Assembly: GCA_020430845.1 (NCBI GenBank)
Contig: JAGQJA010000095.1
Coordinates: 1 to 38,533 of the forward strand
Length of the DNA stretch: 38,533 nt
Direction of reading: 5' to 3'
From: Myxococcales bacterium
GTDB taxonomy: Bacteria > Myxococcota_A > Polyangia > Polyangiales > Polyangiaceae
How positions within the stretch are numbered: position 1 is the first letter of the stretch; each line of letters opens with the position of its first letter. Shown here one piece after another: positions 1-7,122 of this stretch. The notes under the pieces are model-generated. The model had not been told where the DNA came from. It saw only the letters and a list, made by a program, of their open reading frames with translations, and did not search any database. The position numbers were made by a program, and so were the translations under genes.

Positions 1-73
1 GGATCGTCGTCCTCGGCCGTCGAGACGGCGCCACGCAAGGGGCGGACAGCCGCCCGGAGCAGCATTTCCCCGC

Positions 74-101
74 TTGCAACTGGCCGGCGCGAAGGTATGG
101 T
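74..101 (+). promoter_or_regulatory. Candidate promoter of the tRNA-His gene
   Basis: TTGCAA at 74-79 and TATGGT at 96-101 are separated by 16 bp and lie about 30 bp upstream of the tRNA. They match the sigma-70 consensus at four of six positions each. The assignment rests on motif and position only. Bases 1-73 show no other feature I can support. Confidence 0.4.
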
Positions 102-131
102 GTCACCGATTTCGGCCCCCCGGGGCCGGAT

Positions 132-208
132 GGTGGCCGTAGCTCAGTTGGTAGAGCGCCGGATTGTGGCTCCGGCTGTCGCGGGTTCAAGCCCCGTCGG
201 TCACCCCA
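132..208 (+). tRNA. tRNA-His (anticodon GTG)
   Basis: The cloverleaf folds completely. The acceptor stem is 133-139 with 198-204 (one G-T pair). The anticodon stem is 159-163 with 171-175 and has GTG at 166-168. The T-loop GTTCAAG is present. The histidine identity pair is encoded: G-1 at 132 faces discriminator C at 205. The 3' CCA (206-208) is also encoded. It stands alone and converges with the lipoprotein gene that ends at 251. Confidence 0.97.
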
Positions 209-222
209 CCTCGCGTCGATCT

Positions 223-243
223 GCGCCCCGCCCGTCGGGGCGC
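223..243. terminator. GC-rich hairpin between convergent tRNA-His and lipoprotein gene
   Basis: A perfect 8-bp stem (223-230 with 236-243) closes a 5-nt loop. It lies 15 bp after the tRNA and 7 bp after the minus-strand stop codon at 251. There is no T-run on either side, so it is a candidate bidirectional terminator by position only. Confidence 0.45.
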
Positions 244-250
244 GGTCGTG

Positions 251-1780
251 TCAGGGGGGCGCGTCGCAGCTCGGATCGACGACGTCGACGCGCGTCTCGC
301 TGCCGTTGCCCAGCGCGCGGACCAAGAACCCGACGCCGGCGCTCGCGGTGAGCGCGATCTTCTCCGTGGCGAAGTCGCCGCGCGGCGTCTCGTCGGCGCT
401 CGTCGCGAAGCGTCGCGTCGGGGGCGCCGCGAGCGGCTCGCGCGTCACGAGGCGCACGGCCGTCGTGACGCGGTTGGCGGCGGGGTCCGAGGCGGGGGCC
501 GCCACGAGCGCGCGTGTACCGTCGAGCGCCGCGGTGAGCGAGGGCGCGTCGAAGAACCCGGCCGCGCACACGTTGCACGCGCCGGTCATCGGGTTGGTGT
601 ACCGCTCGGTGTCGACGATCTGATTGGCGTCGATCGTCGTCGTCTCGCGGCTGTGCAAGATCCACTGCACGCGCTGCGTGGTGACGCAGTTGCACTCGGG
701 GGGAACGCCGCGGCGCGGAAACGAGGCGAGCAGCACGCCCCGCTCGCCCACCGAGAAGCGCGGGAAGACGGCGCTACCGGTGGGGGGTTGCAGCACCTCG
801 TCCGGGTCGAGGTGGACGAGCGCCGAGGCCGGATCGGAGATCGGGTTGAACGTCCCGGGCAGCCGAAACGCCATCAACCGCGCGCCGCTCGACCCGACGA
901 CCAGCATCCCTCCCGCGTCGGGCACGGTGCCCACCGGGAACATGGGGTGCGACGGCGCCTCTGCGCCGCCCTCGGGCAACACACCGAGCTGCCCGCGCCC
1001 GCCGAGGCTGCCGCGGAGGCGCGCCGTCGGGAGACCGCGCGCGACGTCGTTGTGGACGAGGTACAAGTCGCCGTCGGGGGCCGGCGTTGCGCCGACGCTC
1101 GGGTACTCGGAGAGGAACGTGGTCGGACGCCCCACGAGGGCCGTGGTCGTCGGGTCCGACGGCACATCGACCGAGCTGATCGTGAGCTGGTGCGGCGCCG
1201 CCCCGCCGGTCGTCTCGCCGACGACCCAGAGGCGTCGACCGCTCGCGACGACCTGCGCGGGCCGGAACGCGACGCCCTCGAGCGCGACCTCGGCCGGCGC
1301 TGACGCGCCCGGATCATCGACGCGGTACGCGCGGACGTCCTGCGCCGTCCCCACGAACAAGAACGGGTGGATGGCCGCGACGCACGACTGCGCCGACGCG
1401 CACCCGAGCGTCACGCCGGGGAGCGCGTAGCCACCCGCGCGAAAGCCGTGACGGGCGCCGCCTTCGCACCGCGACATCGCGGTGTTGCAGCGCCCCACGA
1501 GGCACGCGTCCGCCGCCGTGGGGCAGAGGCGGTACACGCACGCGCCCACGTCGAGATCGCACGTGCCCACGTGACAGCCGCCCGGGTGCACGCAGTCGGC
1601 GTCTGCCTTGCACGTGCTCGGCGCGCCGCCGGCCGTGCTGCTCTCGGTCGCGGCCTCGGGCGCAGGCGCCGCGTCCGGAGCGTCGGGGCGCGCGGGCTGC
1701 TCCTCGATCCCGAGCAAGAGGTTGCACGCCGCGCCGAGGGAGCCCACGACCAAGGCGGCCGAGAGGATGCGCCGCCGCAT
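251..1780 (-). CDS. Cys-rich lipoprotein of unknown function, 509 aa
   Basis: The first 20 residues form a lipoprotein signal ending in the lipobox LGAAC, followed by LLLGIEEQ. A Pro/Ala/Asp linker precedes a Cys-rich block at about residues 53-105 with regularly spaced Cys (C-x5-C, C-x4-C types). The remaining roughly 400 residues look beta-rich and could be a propeller-like repeat domain, but I recognise no catalytic motif. The start chosen is the ATG at 1780. The frame stays open upstream, but that ATG shares its A with the TGA of the upstream TPR gene, as in translational coupling. Surface or periplasmic anchoring is inferred from the lipobox. Lipoproteins of this layout are common in Polyangia; function unknown. 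Confidence 0.8.
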   Translation of the reverse strand: MRRRILSAALVVGSLGAACNLLLGIEEQPARPDAPDAAPAPEAATESSTAGGAPSTCKADADCVHPGGCHVGTCDLDVGACVYRLCPTAADACLVGRCNTAMSRCEGGARHGFRAGGYALPGVTLGCASAQSCVAAIHPFLFVGTAQDVRAYRVDDPGASAPAEVALEGVAFRPAQVVASGRRLWVVGETTGGAAPHQLTISSVDVPSDPTTTALVGRPTTFLSEYPSVGATPAPDGDLYLVHNDVARGLPTARLRGSLGGRGQLGVLPEGGAEAPSHPMFPVGTVPDAGGMLVVGSSGARLMAFRLPGTFNPISDPASALVHLDPDEVLQPPTGSAVFPRFSVGERGVLLASFPRRGVPPECNCVTTQRVQWILHSRETTTIDANQIVDTERYTNPMTGACNVCAAGFFDAPSLTAALDGTRALVAAPASDPAANRVTTAVRLVTREPLAAPPTRRFATSADETPRGDFATEKIALTASAGVGFLVRALGNGSETRVDVVDPSCDAPP

Positions 1781-2745
1781 CAGAACCACCTCGCCCCGAC
1801 GGTCACCTGGGCGCCCGCGGGCGCGCTCGAGGTGGCCGGAGCGCCGGTGAGCCAGAAGTACACGCCGCCTCCGAGCGCCGCGAGGCCCAGTGCGCCCACG
1901 AGCGTCGCCACGTTGCCTTGCGCCGCCGCGCTCCGCTGCGCGTCGACCGCGCGCGCGTCGCACCCAGACGGATCACAGAAGGCGAGCGAGTCGTCGTAGC
2001 GCGACTTGGCCGTCAGCCCGAGGACGACGGCCGACGCGACGGCGGTGAGCCCGACGGCGCCGAGCGCGATCGCGCCCGCGCGCTTGGTCGTGATGCGTAC
2101 GCCCTCGGCGTCCCGCGGCCGCCGCTCCACCGCGTCGAGCGGCGGGACGAGCACGTCGAGCGTCGCTCCCTCTCCGCGCGCGTGTAGGTCGAGCGACCAC
2201 GGCGCGCGGCCCGGGGCGGTGGCCGTCAGCACGATCTCGTCGGGATCGATCGGGACGGGCACGCCGAAATCGGTGCGGGGCACCGCGACCTTGTTGCGCT
2301 GCACCACGAGCCCCGGCGTGTCGGGCTCGCTCACGCGGATCTTGAGCTTCATCATGCGCGGGCTCACGTCCGCGATGCGCTCGAGCGCGAAGGTCGCGCG
2401 CTTGGTGTCGCCGGCCCGGCGCGCGAGGATCTCGGCCTCGCTGTAGGCCTCCATCGCGCTCAACATGCGCCCCAGCTGCTCGCTGCAGAAGCCCAGGTTG
2501 ATGAGCGTGCCCACGGCCGGCGCGATCCGGTTGCTCCGCGTCAGCTTCGCGCAGGCCTCGGCGTGCTTGCCCTGCTGCAAGAGCGCGCGGCCCTCGAGGA
2601 AGAGCGCGTCGGCCTCCGCGGACGTGCCTCCGACCTCGGGCGGGAGGTTCGACGGAGAGGGGCCGGCGCTCGGCGGCGCGGACCGAGCGACAGAGCACCA
2701 CAGGCCGACCGAGAGCGCCCCCCAGAGCACGAGCGCGGCGCGCAT
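1780..2745 (-). CDS. TPR and PEGA-like protein with two C-terminal membrane helices, 321 aa
   Basis: A signal-like N-terminus (residues 1-22, ending ARSAP) is followed by one or two TPR units at about 45-115. A beta-rich segment at about 120-215 resembles PEGA-type domains. Two hydrophobic helices lie at about 227-247 and 285-303, with a short loop carrying two Cys (CDPSGC) between them. This architecture recurs in Polyangiales, often in many paralogous copies per genome, usually annotated only as a tetratricopeptide repeat protein. It is first in a two-gene operon and overlaps the next gene by one base (TGATG). The function is unknown; a cell-envelope scaffold role is a guess from the domain layout. 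Confidence 0.8.
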   Translation of the reverse strand: MRAALVLWGALSVGLWCSVARSAPPSAGPSPSNLPPEVGGTSAEADALFLEGRALLQQGKHAEACAKLTRSNRIAPAVGTLINLGFCSEQLGRMLSAMEAYSEAEILARRAGDTKRATFALERIADVSPRMMKLKIRVSEPDTPGLVVQRNKVAVPRTDFGVPVPIDPDEIVLTATAPGRAPWSLDLHARGEGATLDVLVPPLDAVERRPRDAEGVRITTKRAGAIALGAVGLTAVASAVVLGLTAKSRYDDSLAFCDPSGCDARAVDAQRSAAAQGNVATLVGALGLAALGGGVYFWLTGAPATSSAPAGAQVTVGARWF

Positions 2746-2862
2746 GACCCGAGTCTACGGCGCAACGTCGCCGCGCGCGCCCCAATCGTCACCTCACGAG
2801 CGGCCGCGCAATTCCTGCGCCACGCGCGCGAGAACGTGTGCCGCTGCGCGGGGCAGCCGCGA

Positions 2863-2886
2863 CGGAGCGCGCGCTTCGGCGCTCCG
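2863..2886 (-). terminator. Hairpin downstream of the SDR gene
   Basis: An 8-bp perfect inverted repeat (2863-2870 with 2879-2886, 8-nt loop) begins 16 bp past the SDR stop codon on the minus strand. It has no T-run. It probably ends the phaC-SDR transcript. The rest of 2746-2902 shows nothing further I can support. Confidence 0.4.
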
Positions 2887-2902
2887 CCGCGGTCCGCACC
2901 GC

Positions 2903-3664
2903 TCAGAACGAGTGGCCGCCGTCGACGTCGACCGTGCGCGCGTTGAAGTAGTCGCACTCCAGCGCGAAGCGCACGGCCTGCCAGATGTCTTCGGGCACGC
3001 CGATGCGCGCGACCGGGATCTGGCCGACGATCGCGTCGCGGGCCTTCTGCGGCATGCCCTTCGTCATCGGCGTCTCGACCATGCCGGGGGCGATGGCGCA
3101 CGCGCGGATGCCGAACGGCGCGAGCTCGCGCGCCCACGTGACCGCGTTCGCCGCGAGGGCCGCCTTGGCCGCCACGTAGTTGGACTGCCCGCGGTTGCCG
3201 TGACGCGAGATCGACGAGATGTTCACGATGACGCCGCGCGTCTCGCCGGGCGTGTGACCGCCTTCGCGCGCGATCTCGGCCGCCACCTCGCGCGCCATCA
3301 GCGTCGCGCCCGTGAGGTTGACCGCGACCACCGCGTTCCAGTCGTCGAGCCCGAGCGTCTTGATGGCGCCGGTCTCGCGGTCCTTCTTGACCAGCAGGCC
3401 GTCGCGCAAGATGCCGGCGTTGTTGACGACGGCGTCGAGGCCGCCGAGCGTCTCCGCGGCCCACGACACGAACGACTTGCAGTCGGCCTCGTTCGAGACG
3501 TCGAGGCGGCGACGGAAGATGGTGTCGGGCAGCTCGGCGAGCATGCCCTCGTTGACGTCGCCGGCGGCGACCTTGGCTCCCGCGTCGGCGAGACGCCGCG
3601 CGAAGTGCGCACCCATGCCCGACGCTGCGCCCGTGACGATGACGCGCAATCCCGAAAGCTTCAT
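2903..3664 (-). CDS. Short-chain dehydrogenase/reductase, likely 3-oxoacyl/acetoacetyl-CoA reductase type
   Basis: This is a classical SDR of 253 aa. The cofactor loop TGAASGMG is at residues 11-18 and NNAG at 81-84. The catalytic set is Ser150/151, Tyr163 and Lys167 (YVAAK). The NAGILRD segment resembles that of acetoacetyl-CoA reductase PhaB and FabG. As last gene of the minus-strand PHA arm it probably makes the (R)-3-hydroxyacyl-CoA monomer for the synthase encoded just upstream, using NADPH. That role comes from context; sequence alone cannot separate PhaB from FabG or another SDR. An AGGAG ribosome site precedes the ATG. The gap from the phaC stop codon is 65 bp, so co-transcription is likely. 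Confidence 0.85.
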   Translation of the reverse strand: MKLSGLRVIVTGAASGMGAHFARRLADAGAKVAAGDVNEGMLAELPDTIFRRRLDVSNEADCKSFVSWAAETLGGLDAVVNNAGILRDGLLVKKDRETGAIKTLGLDDWNAVVAVNLTGATLMAREVAAEIAREGGHTPGETRGVIVNISSISRHGNRGQSNYVAAKAALAANAVTWARELAPFGIRACAIAPGMVETPMTKGMPQKARDAIVGQIPVARIGVPEDIWQAVRFALECDYFNARTVDVDGGHSF

Positions 3665-3729
3665 GTGATTCTCCTACGAAATACGGGCCCGGAGCCGGCG
3701 CGTTGCGGTCGGTCTCGGGCGGCTCCAGC

Positions 3730-4785
3730 TCAGAGCCGGCTGGCCGGCGGCGGGTCGCGGCGCGTGTGCTCTGTGAGCCACGCCGCCATCCGCGGGTAGA
3801 GGTCCTTCTGCGCGCGGCTCCCGACCACGGCGCCGACGTGTCCGCCGGGGACCGAGAGCACGTCCTTGACTTGTGCGCCGCACAAGTCGAGCAGCGCGGT
3901 GGCGGCCTTGGGCGGACAGATGGCGTCGCGCTCGGCCACGACGGCGAGGACGGGGCAGGTGATGCGCTTCAGGTCGACGCGCTTGCCCGCCACGTGGTGC
4001 TCACCGCGCGCGAGCTGGTTCTGCTGGTACAGCTCGCCGATGTAGCGACGGTAGGCGGCGGCCGGGAAGGGGATGTTGTCGCTCGCCCACGTCTCGAGCG
4101 CCAAGAACGCCTCGCGCGATCTCGGCTCGTGGCCGCGGTCTGCGAAGCCCACCCACTTGGACACCGAGGTGGTCGGCGCGAGCGCCAGGAACCCGCTCTG
4201 CATCTGCGTCGCCGACACGTTGCCCGCCGCGGCCACGGCCTCGGCGTCGAACCATCGCTTGTCGACCATCGTGCCGAGACGGCCCGAGTGCTCGAAGTCG
4301 ATCGGCCCGAGCAGGTCGACGAGCGCCGCGACGACGTGGGGCTCGAGCGCCGCTTGGATGGCCGTGAGCGTCGCGCCCATGCAGTAGCCCACGAGCGAGA
4401 CCTTGGGCGCGCCCGTGATGCGACGCACGGCGGCGATCGCGCGCGCGAGCTTCTTCACGATCTCGTCCCACTCGACGTAGCGGTCTTCGTCCTCGGGGAT
4501 GCCCCAGTCGAGGCAGAAGGTCTCCCAAGGTCTGTCGTGCGAGAGCGCGGCCATGAGGCTCGCGCCTTCCCGGAGGTCGACCACGTACCAGCGGTTGATC
4601 ATCGACGGGACGACCAACACGGGCGCGTGCGTCTTCTCGCGACCCTCCTGCTCGGCGGGATCGCGGAACCTGTAGAGCTTCGCCTTTCCGTCGGTGTGGA
4701 CCACGTCGCGCGGCGTGGGGGCCACGCGCGGCGCGCCGGGCAGGTCCGCGATCCACGGGAGGCGCTCGGGAGCGCTCTGCGTCAC
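3730..4785 (-). CDS. phaC: PHA synthase, class III PhaC-like, 351 aa
   Basis: The length and motif positions match class III PhaC (about 355 aa). The lipase-like box GYCMG places the nucleophile at Cys135, the acid at Asp287 and the base at His316 (GGHVG). Known class III enzymes polymerise (R)-3-hydroxyacyl-CoA to polyester on granules and need a PhaE partner. No full-length PhaE is visible; the small protein just upstream may stand in. The start is a GTG two bases after the TGA of that gene, with a GAAGG ribosome site inside its 3' end, so the two are probably translationally coupled. A 21-bp palindrome lies inside the gene at 3868-3888. A second PHA synthase is encoded at 12800. Confidence 0.9.
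   Translation of the reverse strand: MTQSAPERLPWIADLPGAPRVAPTPRDVVHTDGKAKLYRFRDPAEQEGREKTHAPVLVVPSMINRWYVVDLREGASLMAALSHDRPWETFCLDWGIPEDEDRYVEWDEIVKKLARAIAAVRRITGAPKVSLVGYCMGATLTAIQAALEPHVVAALVDLLGPIDFEHSGRLGTMVDKRWFDAEAVAAAGNVSATQMQSGFLALAPTTSVSKWVGFADRGHEPRSREAFLALETWASDNIPFPAAAYRRYIGELYQQNQLARGEHHVAGKRVDLKRITCPVLAVVAERDAICPPKAATALLDLCGAQVKDVLSVPGGHVGAVVGSRAQKDLYPRMAAWLTEHTRRDPPPASRL
3868..3888. promoter_or_regulatory. Palindrome with TTGTGC arms inside phaC (possible PhaR site)
   Basis: Perfect 9-bp arms, GACTTGTGC and its complement, flank GCC. The inner 15 bp, TTGTGC-GCC-GCACAA, have the same layout and half-site as the operator-like palindromes at 5092-5938. It encodes part of a residue 300-306 segment, so coding constraint could also produce it. 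Confidence 0.4.
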
Positions 4786-4787
4786 GC

Positions 4788-5060
4788 TCAGCCCTTCGCC
4801 GACGTGGCGTGCGTCATGGCCTCGACGCCGAGCTTGCGCATCGACGCGCCGAGCTCGACGGCGTACGCGAGCTGCGCCTTGGTGATGCGCGCGCTCTCCT
4901 GCATCCAGGTGTCGAGGTGCTCGAGGCCGGTGCGCTCCATCTTGGTGATCTCGTCCGAGATCGTCGAGGTGCGGGCCATCTGACCGCGCATCGCGTCGGC
5001 CCAGAAGTCGAGCATCGGGGCGAAGGGGGCGAAGGGCGAGGGGGTGGTCTTGTCGCTCAT
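4788..5060 (-). CDS. Small phasin/PhaE-like granule protein, 90 aa
   Basis: The protein is short and helical with no signal peptide. Its N-terminus (PFAPFAPMLDFWADAMRGQM) is followed by an amphipathic helix through about residue 80. This resembles phasins and the helical part of PhaE, but is much shorter than PhaE (usually over 300 aa). It sits directly upstream of phaC and is probably coupled to it. An AGGAGA ribosome site precedes the ATG. It is the first gene after the twin-operator promoter at 5092-5168. A role as synthase partner or granule coat is inferred from context; I do not recognise a named family. Confidence 0.7.
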   Translation of the reverse strand: MSDKTTPSPFAPFAPMLDFWADAMRGQMARTSTISDEITKMERTGLEHLDTWMQESARITKAQLAYAVELGASMRKLGVEAMTHATSAKG

Positions 5061-5091
5061 GGTTGTCTCTCCTGTTCGGCGCCGCGGTCTA

Positions 5092-5106
5092 TGTTGCGGT
5101 GCACAA
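5092..5106. promoter_or_regulatory. Putative PhaR operator, downstream site of the minus-arm promoter
   Basis: The sequence is TGTTGC-GGT-GCACAA; on the minus strand it reads TTGTGC-ACC-GCAACA. It lies 11 bp after the candidate -10 and centres at 5099, exactly 62 bp from the centre of the next copy at 5161. Confidence 0.65.
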
Positions 5107-5117
5107 TGACAGGGCCG

Positions 5118-5146
5118 AAACTAAGCCCACGCCCCCCCTCTGTCAA
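5118..5146 (-). promoter_or_regulatory. Candidate promoter of the phasin-phaC-SDR operon
   Basis: On the minus strand TTGACA (5146-5141) and TAGTTT (5123-5118) are 17 bp apart. The -35 is a perfect consensus; the -10 is weak. Operator-like palindromes lie 7 bp upstream and 11 bp downstream, a layout suited to repression. Confidence 0.55.
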
Positions 5147-5153
5147 CGGCCTG

Positions 5154-5168
5154 TGTTGCGGTGCAACA
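5154..5168. promoter_or_regulatory. Putative PhaR operator, upstream site of the minus-arm promoter
   Basis: TGTTGC-GGT-GCAACA has perfectly symmetrical 6-bp arms. It lies between the phaR stop codon and the -35 element. TGC-rich palindromes are the kind of site reported for PhaR in proteobacteria; binding here is inferred. Confidence 0.7.
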
Positions 5169-5203
5169 AAAAAGTCCGCGGCGTGGCCGGGCCAGGCGGC
5201 GTT

Positions 5204-5842
5204 TCACTTCTTCTTCTTCGCGGCGGCCTTCTTCTTGGGGGCCTTGGCGCGGGCCCGCGGGGCGGGCTTGCCGTCACCGCCCCGGGCCAGCCTCTTGAGC
5301 TCGTCGAGCTCGCGGCGCAGCGCGGCGATCTCGGGGTCCGCGGCCGCGCCTCGCTCCTCGCGAGCAGGCGGCGGCGTGGGCGTCGCGCCTGCGGCGGCCG
5401 GCGCGGGGGGAGGCAGGTCGGCCTGAGGCGCGGGCGGCCCGCCCCCGTAGGCGCCCCAGATCGGGTTGACCATCCGCGCGAAGGCGTTCGTGGCCGCGAA
5501 CGGCGCGCTCGCGATGGGGCCGAGCGGCGGCATGATCTGCCGGGCCTGCACGTACACCGAGAGCGCCCACGACACGTACCGGCCGAAGAACTCGGCCAGC
5601 GCGTCGTCGCCCAGCCGGATGAGCTGCACGAGCAGCGGCACGGGCAACAGGCGCGCCCCGCCCCGCGCCTCGAGGATGATCTGGGTCAGCGTCACCTGCG
5701 TGATGTCGCTGCCGTCCTGCGCGTCCTGCACCATGACGTCGGCGCCCGCGCGGATGCGATCGGCCAGGTCTTCGAGCGTGATGTACCGGCTGTCGACCGT
5801 GTCGTACAGGCGGCGGTTCGAGTACTTCTTGACGATCTGCAT
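5204..5842 (-). CDS. phaR: PHA synthesis regulator PhaR, 212 aa
   Basis: The N-terminus carries the PhaR DNA-binding signature: KKYSNRRLYDT at residues 5-15, then SRYITLEDLA. This is followed by a PHB-accumulation-regulator-like helical region to about residue 110. A Pro/Ala linker, a short coiled coil at about 165-185 and a Lys/Ala/Pro tail with long Lys runs complete it. PhaR proteins repress phasin and PHA genes and are released by binding to nascent granules. The start is the ATG at 5842, because the conserved domain begins there; the frame stays open far upstream without homology. The upstream palindrome at 5862-5876 suggests autoregulation. The basic tail is longer than usual and may add non-specific DNA binding. 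Confidence 0.93.
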   Translation of the reverse strand: MQIVKKYSNRRLYDTVDSRYITLEDLADRIRAGADVMVQDAQDGSDITQVTLTQIILEARGGARLLPVPLLVQLIRLGDDALAEFFGRYVSWALSVYVQARQIMPPLGPIASAPFAATNAFARMVNPIWGAYGGGPPAPQADLPPPAPAAAGATPTPPPAREERGAAADPEIAALRRELDELKRLARGGDGKPAPRARAKAPKKKAAAKKKK

Positions 5843-5861
5843 CGGGCCCGATCCTAGCCGA

Positions 5862-5876
5862 TGTTGCGGCGCAACA
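5862..5876. promoter_or_regulatory. Putative PhaR operator between phaR and the plus-strand operon
   Basis: TGTTGC-GGC-GCAACA is perfectly symmetrical, and a flanking A/T extends the arms by one. It lies 20 bp upstream of the phaR start and 6 bp upstream of the plus-strand -35. It could serve both phaR autoregulation and the divergent operon. Confidence 0.7.
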
Positions 5877-5882
5877 TTCAAC

Positions 5883-5911
5883 TTGACCGACCCCCTCCCC
5901 GGAGCTATCTC
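5883..5911 (+). promoter_or_regulatory. Candidate promoter of the plus-strand PHA/envelope operon
   Basis: TTGACC (5883-5888) and TATCTC (5906-5911) are 17 bp apart. It sits between two operator-like palindromes in almost the same geometry as the minus-arm promoter (6 bp and 12 bp gaps versus 7 and 11). The -10 is weak. Confidence 0.5.
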
Positions 5912-5923
5912 GGTGTCGCCGCG

Positions 5924-5938
5924 TTGTGCGGTGCAACA
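5924..5938. promoter_or_regulatory. Putative PhaR operator, downstream site of the plus-arm promoter
   Basis: TTGTGC-GGT-GCAACA centres at 5931, exactly 62 bp from the site centred at 5869. Read in the direction of transcription, it has the same variant arm order as the downstream site of the other promoter. Confidence 0.65.
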
Positions 5939-5950
5939 AGGAGCCCGGGG

Positions 5951-6121
5951 ATGACGACGGTGACGGCACGCTCGGGGCGAGGGGAGCACGAGGCCGAGGG
6001 CTTGCCCCCGGTCCCCCACGGTGCAACAGCTCAGGCTGTCGGCGTGCGGGCGGCGGTGGGTGCAGCCCGGCCCCCGCGCACGCTGGTGGTCGTCCCTGCC
6101 GTCGGCCTCGGCCGCCGCTGA
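5951..6121 (+). CDS. Possible small leader ORF, 56 aa
   Basis: An ATG at 5951 lies 7 bp after an AAGGAG ribosome site (5938-5943) that abuts the operator at 5924-5938. The frame ends 18 bp before the first lipoprotein gene. The product is Ala/Gly/Arg-rich with no recognisable domain, so it may be translated only as a leader or may be a chance frame in GC-rich DNA. It would occupy most of the roughly 220-nt leader of the plus-strand operon. Confidence 0.3.
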   Translation: MTTVTARSGRGEHEAEGLPPVPHGATAQAVGVRAAVGAARPPRTLVVVPAVGLGRR

Positions 6122-6139
6122 AACGAGAGAGAGACCGCC

Positions 6140-7120
6140 ATGTTGCCCGACCTTCTTCGACCCATCGCGCGTCCGTCCCTCGCCGTCGCCCTCGCGGGCG
6201 CGTGCCTCGTGGCGGCGGCCCAGGGTTGCTCTTCGGATCCGGCGCGCGAGTGCGTGGTCGGCGCAGACTGCGCATCTGGCCAGTGCGCGCCCGACGGCAC
6301 GTGCGTCCGCGGACCGGCCCCCGACGCCCCGACCGACGGCGGCGACGCGTCCGCGAGCGACGCGGGCCCCGGGGCAGACGCTTCGTCCGACGCGCCCGGC
6401 GACGGACCCACCCTGCCGGGGTGCTCGCCCAACAAGGACGGCATCATCACGGCCGCCGAGGTGCCGCTCAAGGCGGGCCTCCGCGCCACCTACCGCGTGG
6501 GCACCGACGAGTCGGTCGACACGGCGGGCACCAAGCTCCCCGACGGCACGCGCAGCTGGGACTTCTCTGTGCAGCTCGCGTCCGACCGCGCGTTCTTGGT
6601 CGAGACGCTCCCGCTCGCGGGCAAGTGGTACGAGTCGAAGTTCACCGGGGCGACCTACGCCACGCAGCTCCGGGCGTCCTCGCCCGAGCTCGGCATCTTC
6701 GAGGTCTCTCCCACCGCCGTGCTGCTCCGCGGCGTCGTCACCCCCGACGGCGGAGTCTTCCGCACCGAGGTCACGCACGCGCCTCCGCCCTCGATGCTCG
6801 CGTTCCCGCTCTCGATGGGGAAGAAGTGGACCGCCGACGCGAACGTCAGCGGCTTCGTCAACGGCGTGCTCGCGCCGTACTCCGAGAGCTACACGTTCGA
6901 GGTCGACGCGCGCGGCACGCTCAAGACGCCGCTCGGCACGTTCGACGTGCTCCGCGTGCAGATCCTGCTCGAGCGCACGGTCGGCCTGCTCAAGACGACG
7001 GTCCGGTCCTTCGGCTTCGTGTCCGAGTGCTACGGCACCGTGGCCACCGTGGCCTCCGCGGACAACGAGCAGGACGTCGAGTTCACGCGCGCCGCCGAGC
7101 TGCGGCGCATCTCCCCCTGA
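6140..7120 (+). CDS. Lipoprotein with EF-hand-like loop, paralogue of the 9737 gene, 326 aa
   Basis: The signal peptide ends in lipobox AAQGC (Cys30). A Cys-rich stretch (about 38-55) and an Asp/Ala/Gly linker follow. A loop at residues 96-107 (SPNKDGIITAAE) fits the EF-hand spacing except at position 1. The beta-rich domain (about 108-326) has GKWY, a Tyr-rich strand and a late Cys. The same motif order (C-x-PN-x-DG-x-I, ATY-x-V, VD-x-AG, GKWY, late FxxxC) recurs in the gene at 9737, so the two are paralogues. It is first in the plus-strand run and ends two bases before the hydrolase start. I do not recognise the family. A role in binding a substrate or the adjacent outer-membrane barrel is inferred from context. 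Confidence 0.82.
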   Translation: MLPDLLRPIARPSLAVALAGACLVAAAQGCSSDPARECVVGADCASGQCAPDGTCVRGPAPDAPTDGGDASASDAGPGADASSDAPGDGPTLPGCSPNKDGIITAAEVPLKAGLRATYRVGTDESVDTAGTKLPDGTRSWDFSVQLASDRAFLVETLPLAGKWYESKFTGATYATQLRASSPELGIFEVSPTAVLLRGVVTPDGGVFRTEVTHAPPPSMLAFPLSMGKKWTADANVSGFVNGVLAPYSESYTFEVDARGTLKTPLGTFDVLRVQILLERTVGLLKTTVRSFGFVSECYGTVATVASADNEQDVEFTRAAELRRISP

Positions 7121-7122
7121 CG

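Noticed and set aside
164-1303. Long Arg-rich plus-strand frame over the first lipoprotein gene
   Set aside because: Arg/Ala/Gly-rich composition typical of antisense frames in GC-rich DNA; overlaps the tRNA and a convincing lipoprotein gene.
6020-6028. GGTGCAACA as a sixth full operator
   Set aside because: Only one half-site; the left side (CCCACG) does not match either arm, so it is noted only as a half-site in the leader.
5843-6778. Upstream open extension of phaR
   Set aside because: The conserved PhaR domain begins at the ATG at 5842, and the extension would be antisense to the 6140 gene and cross the operators.
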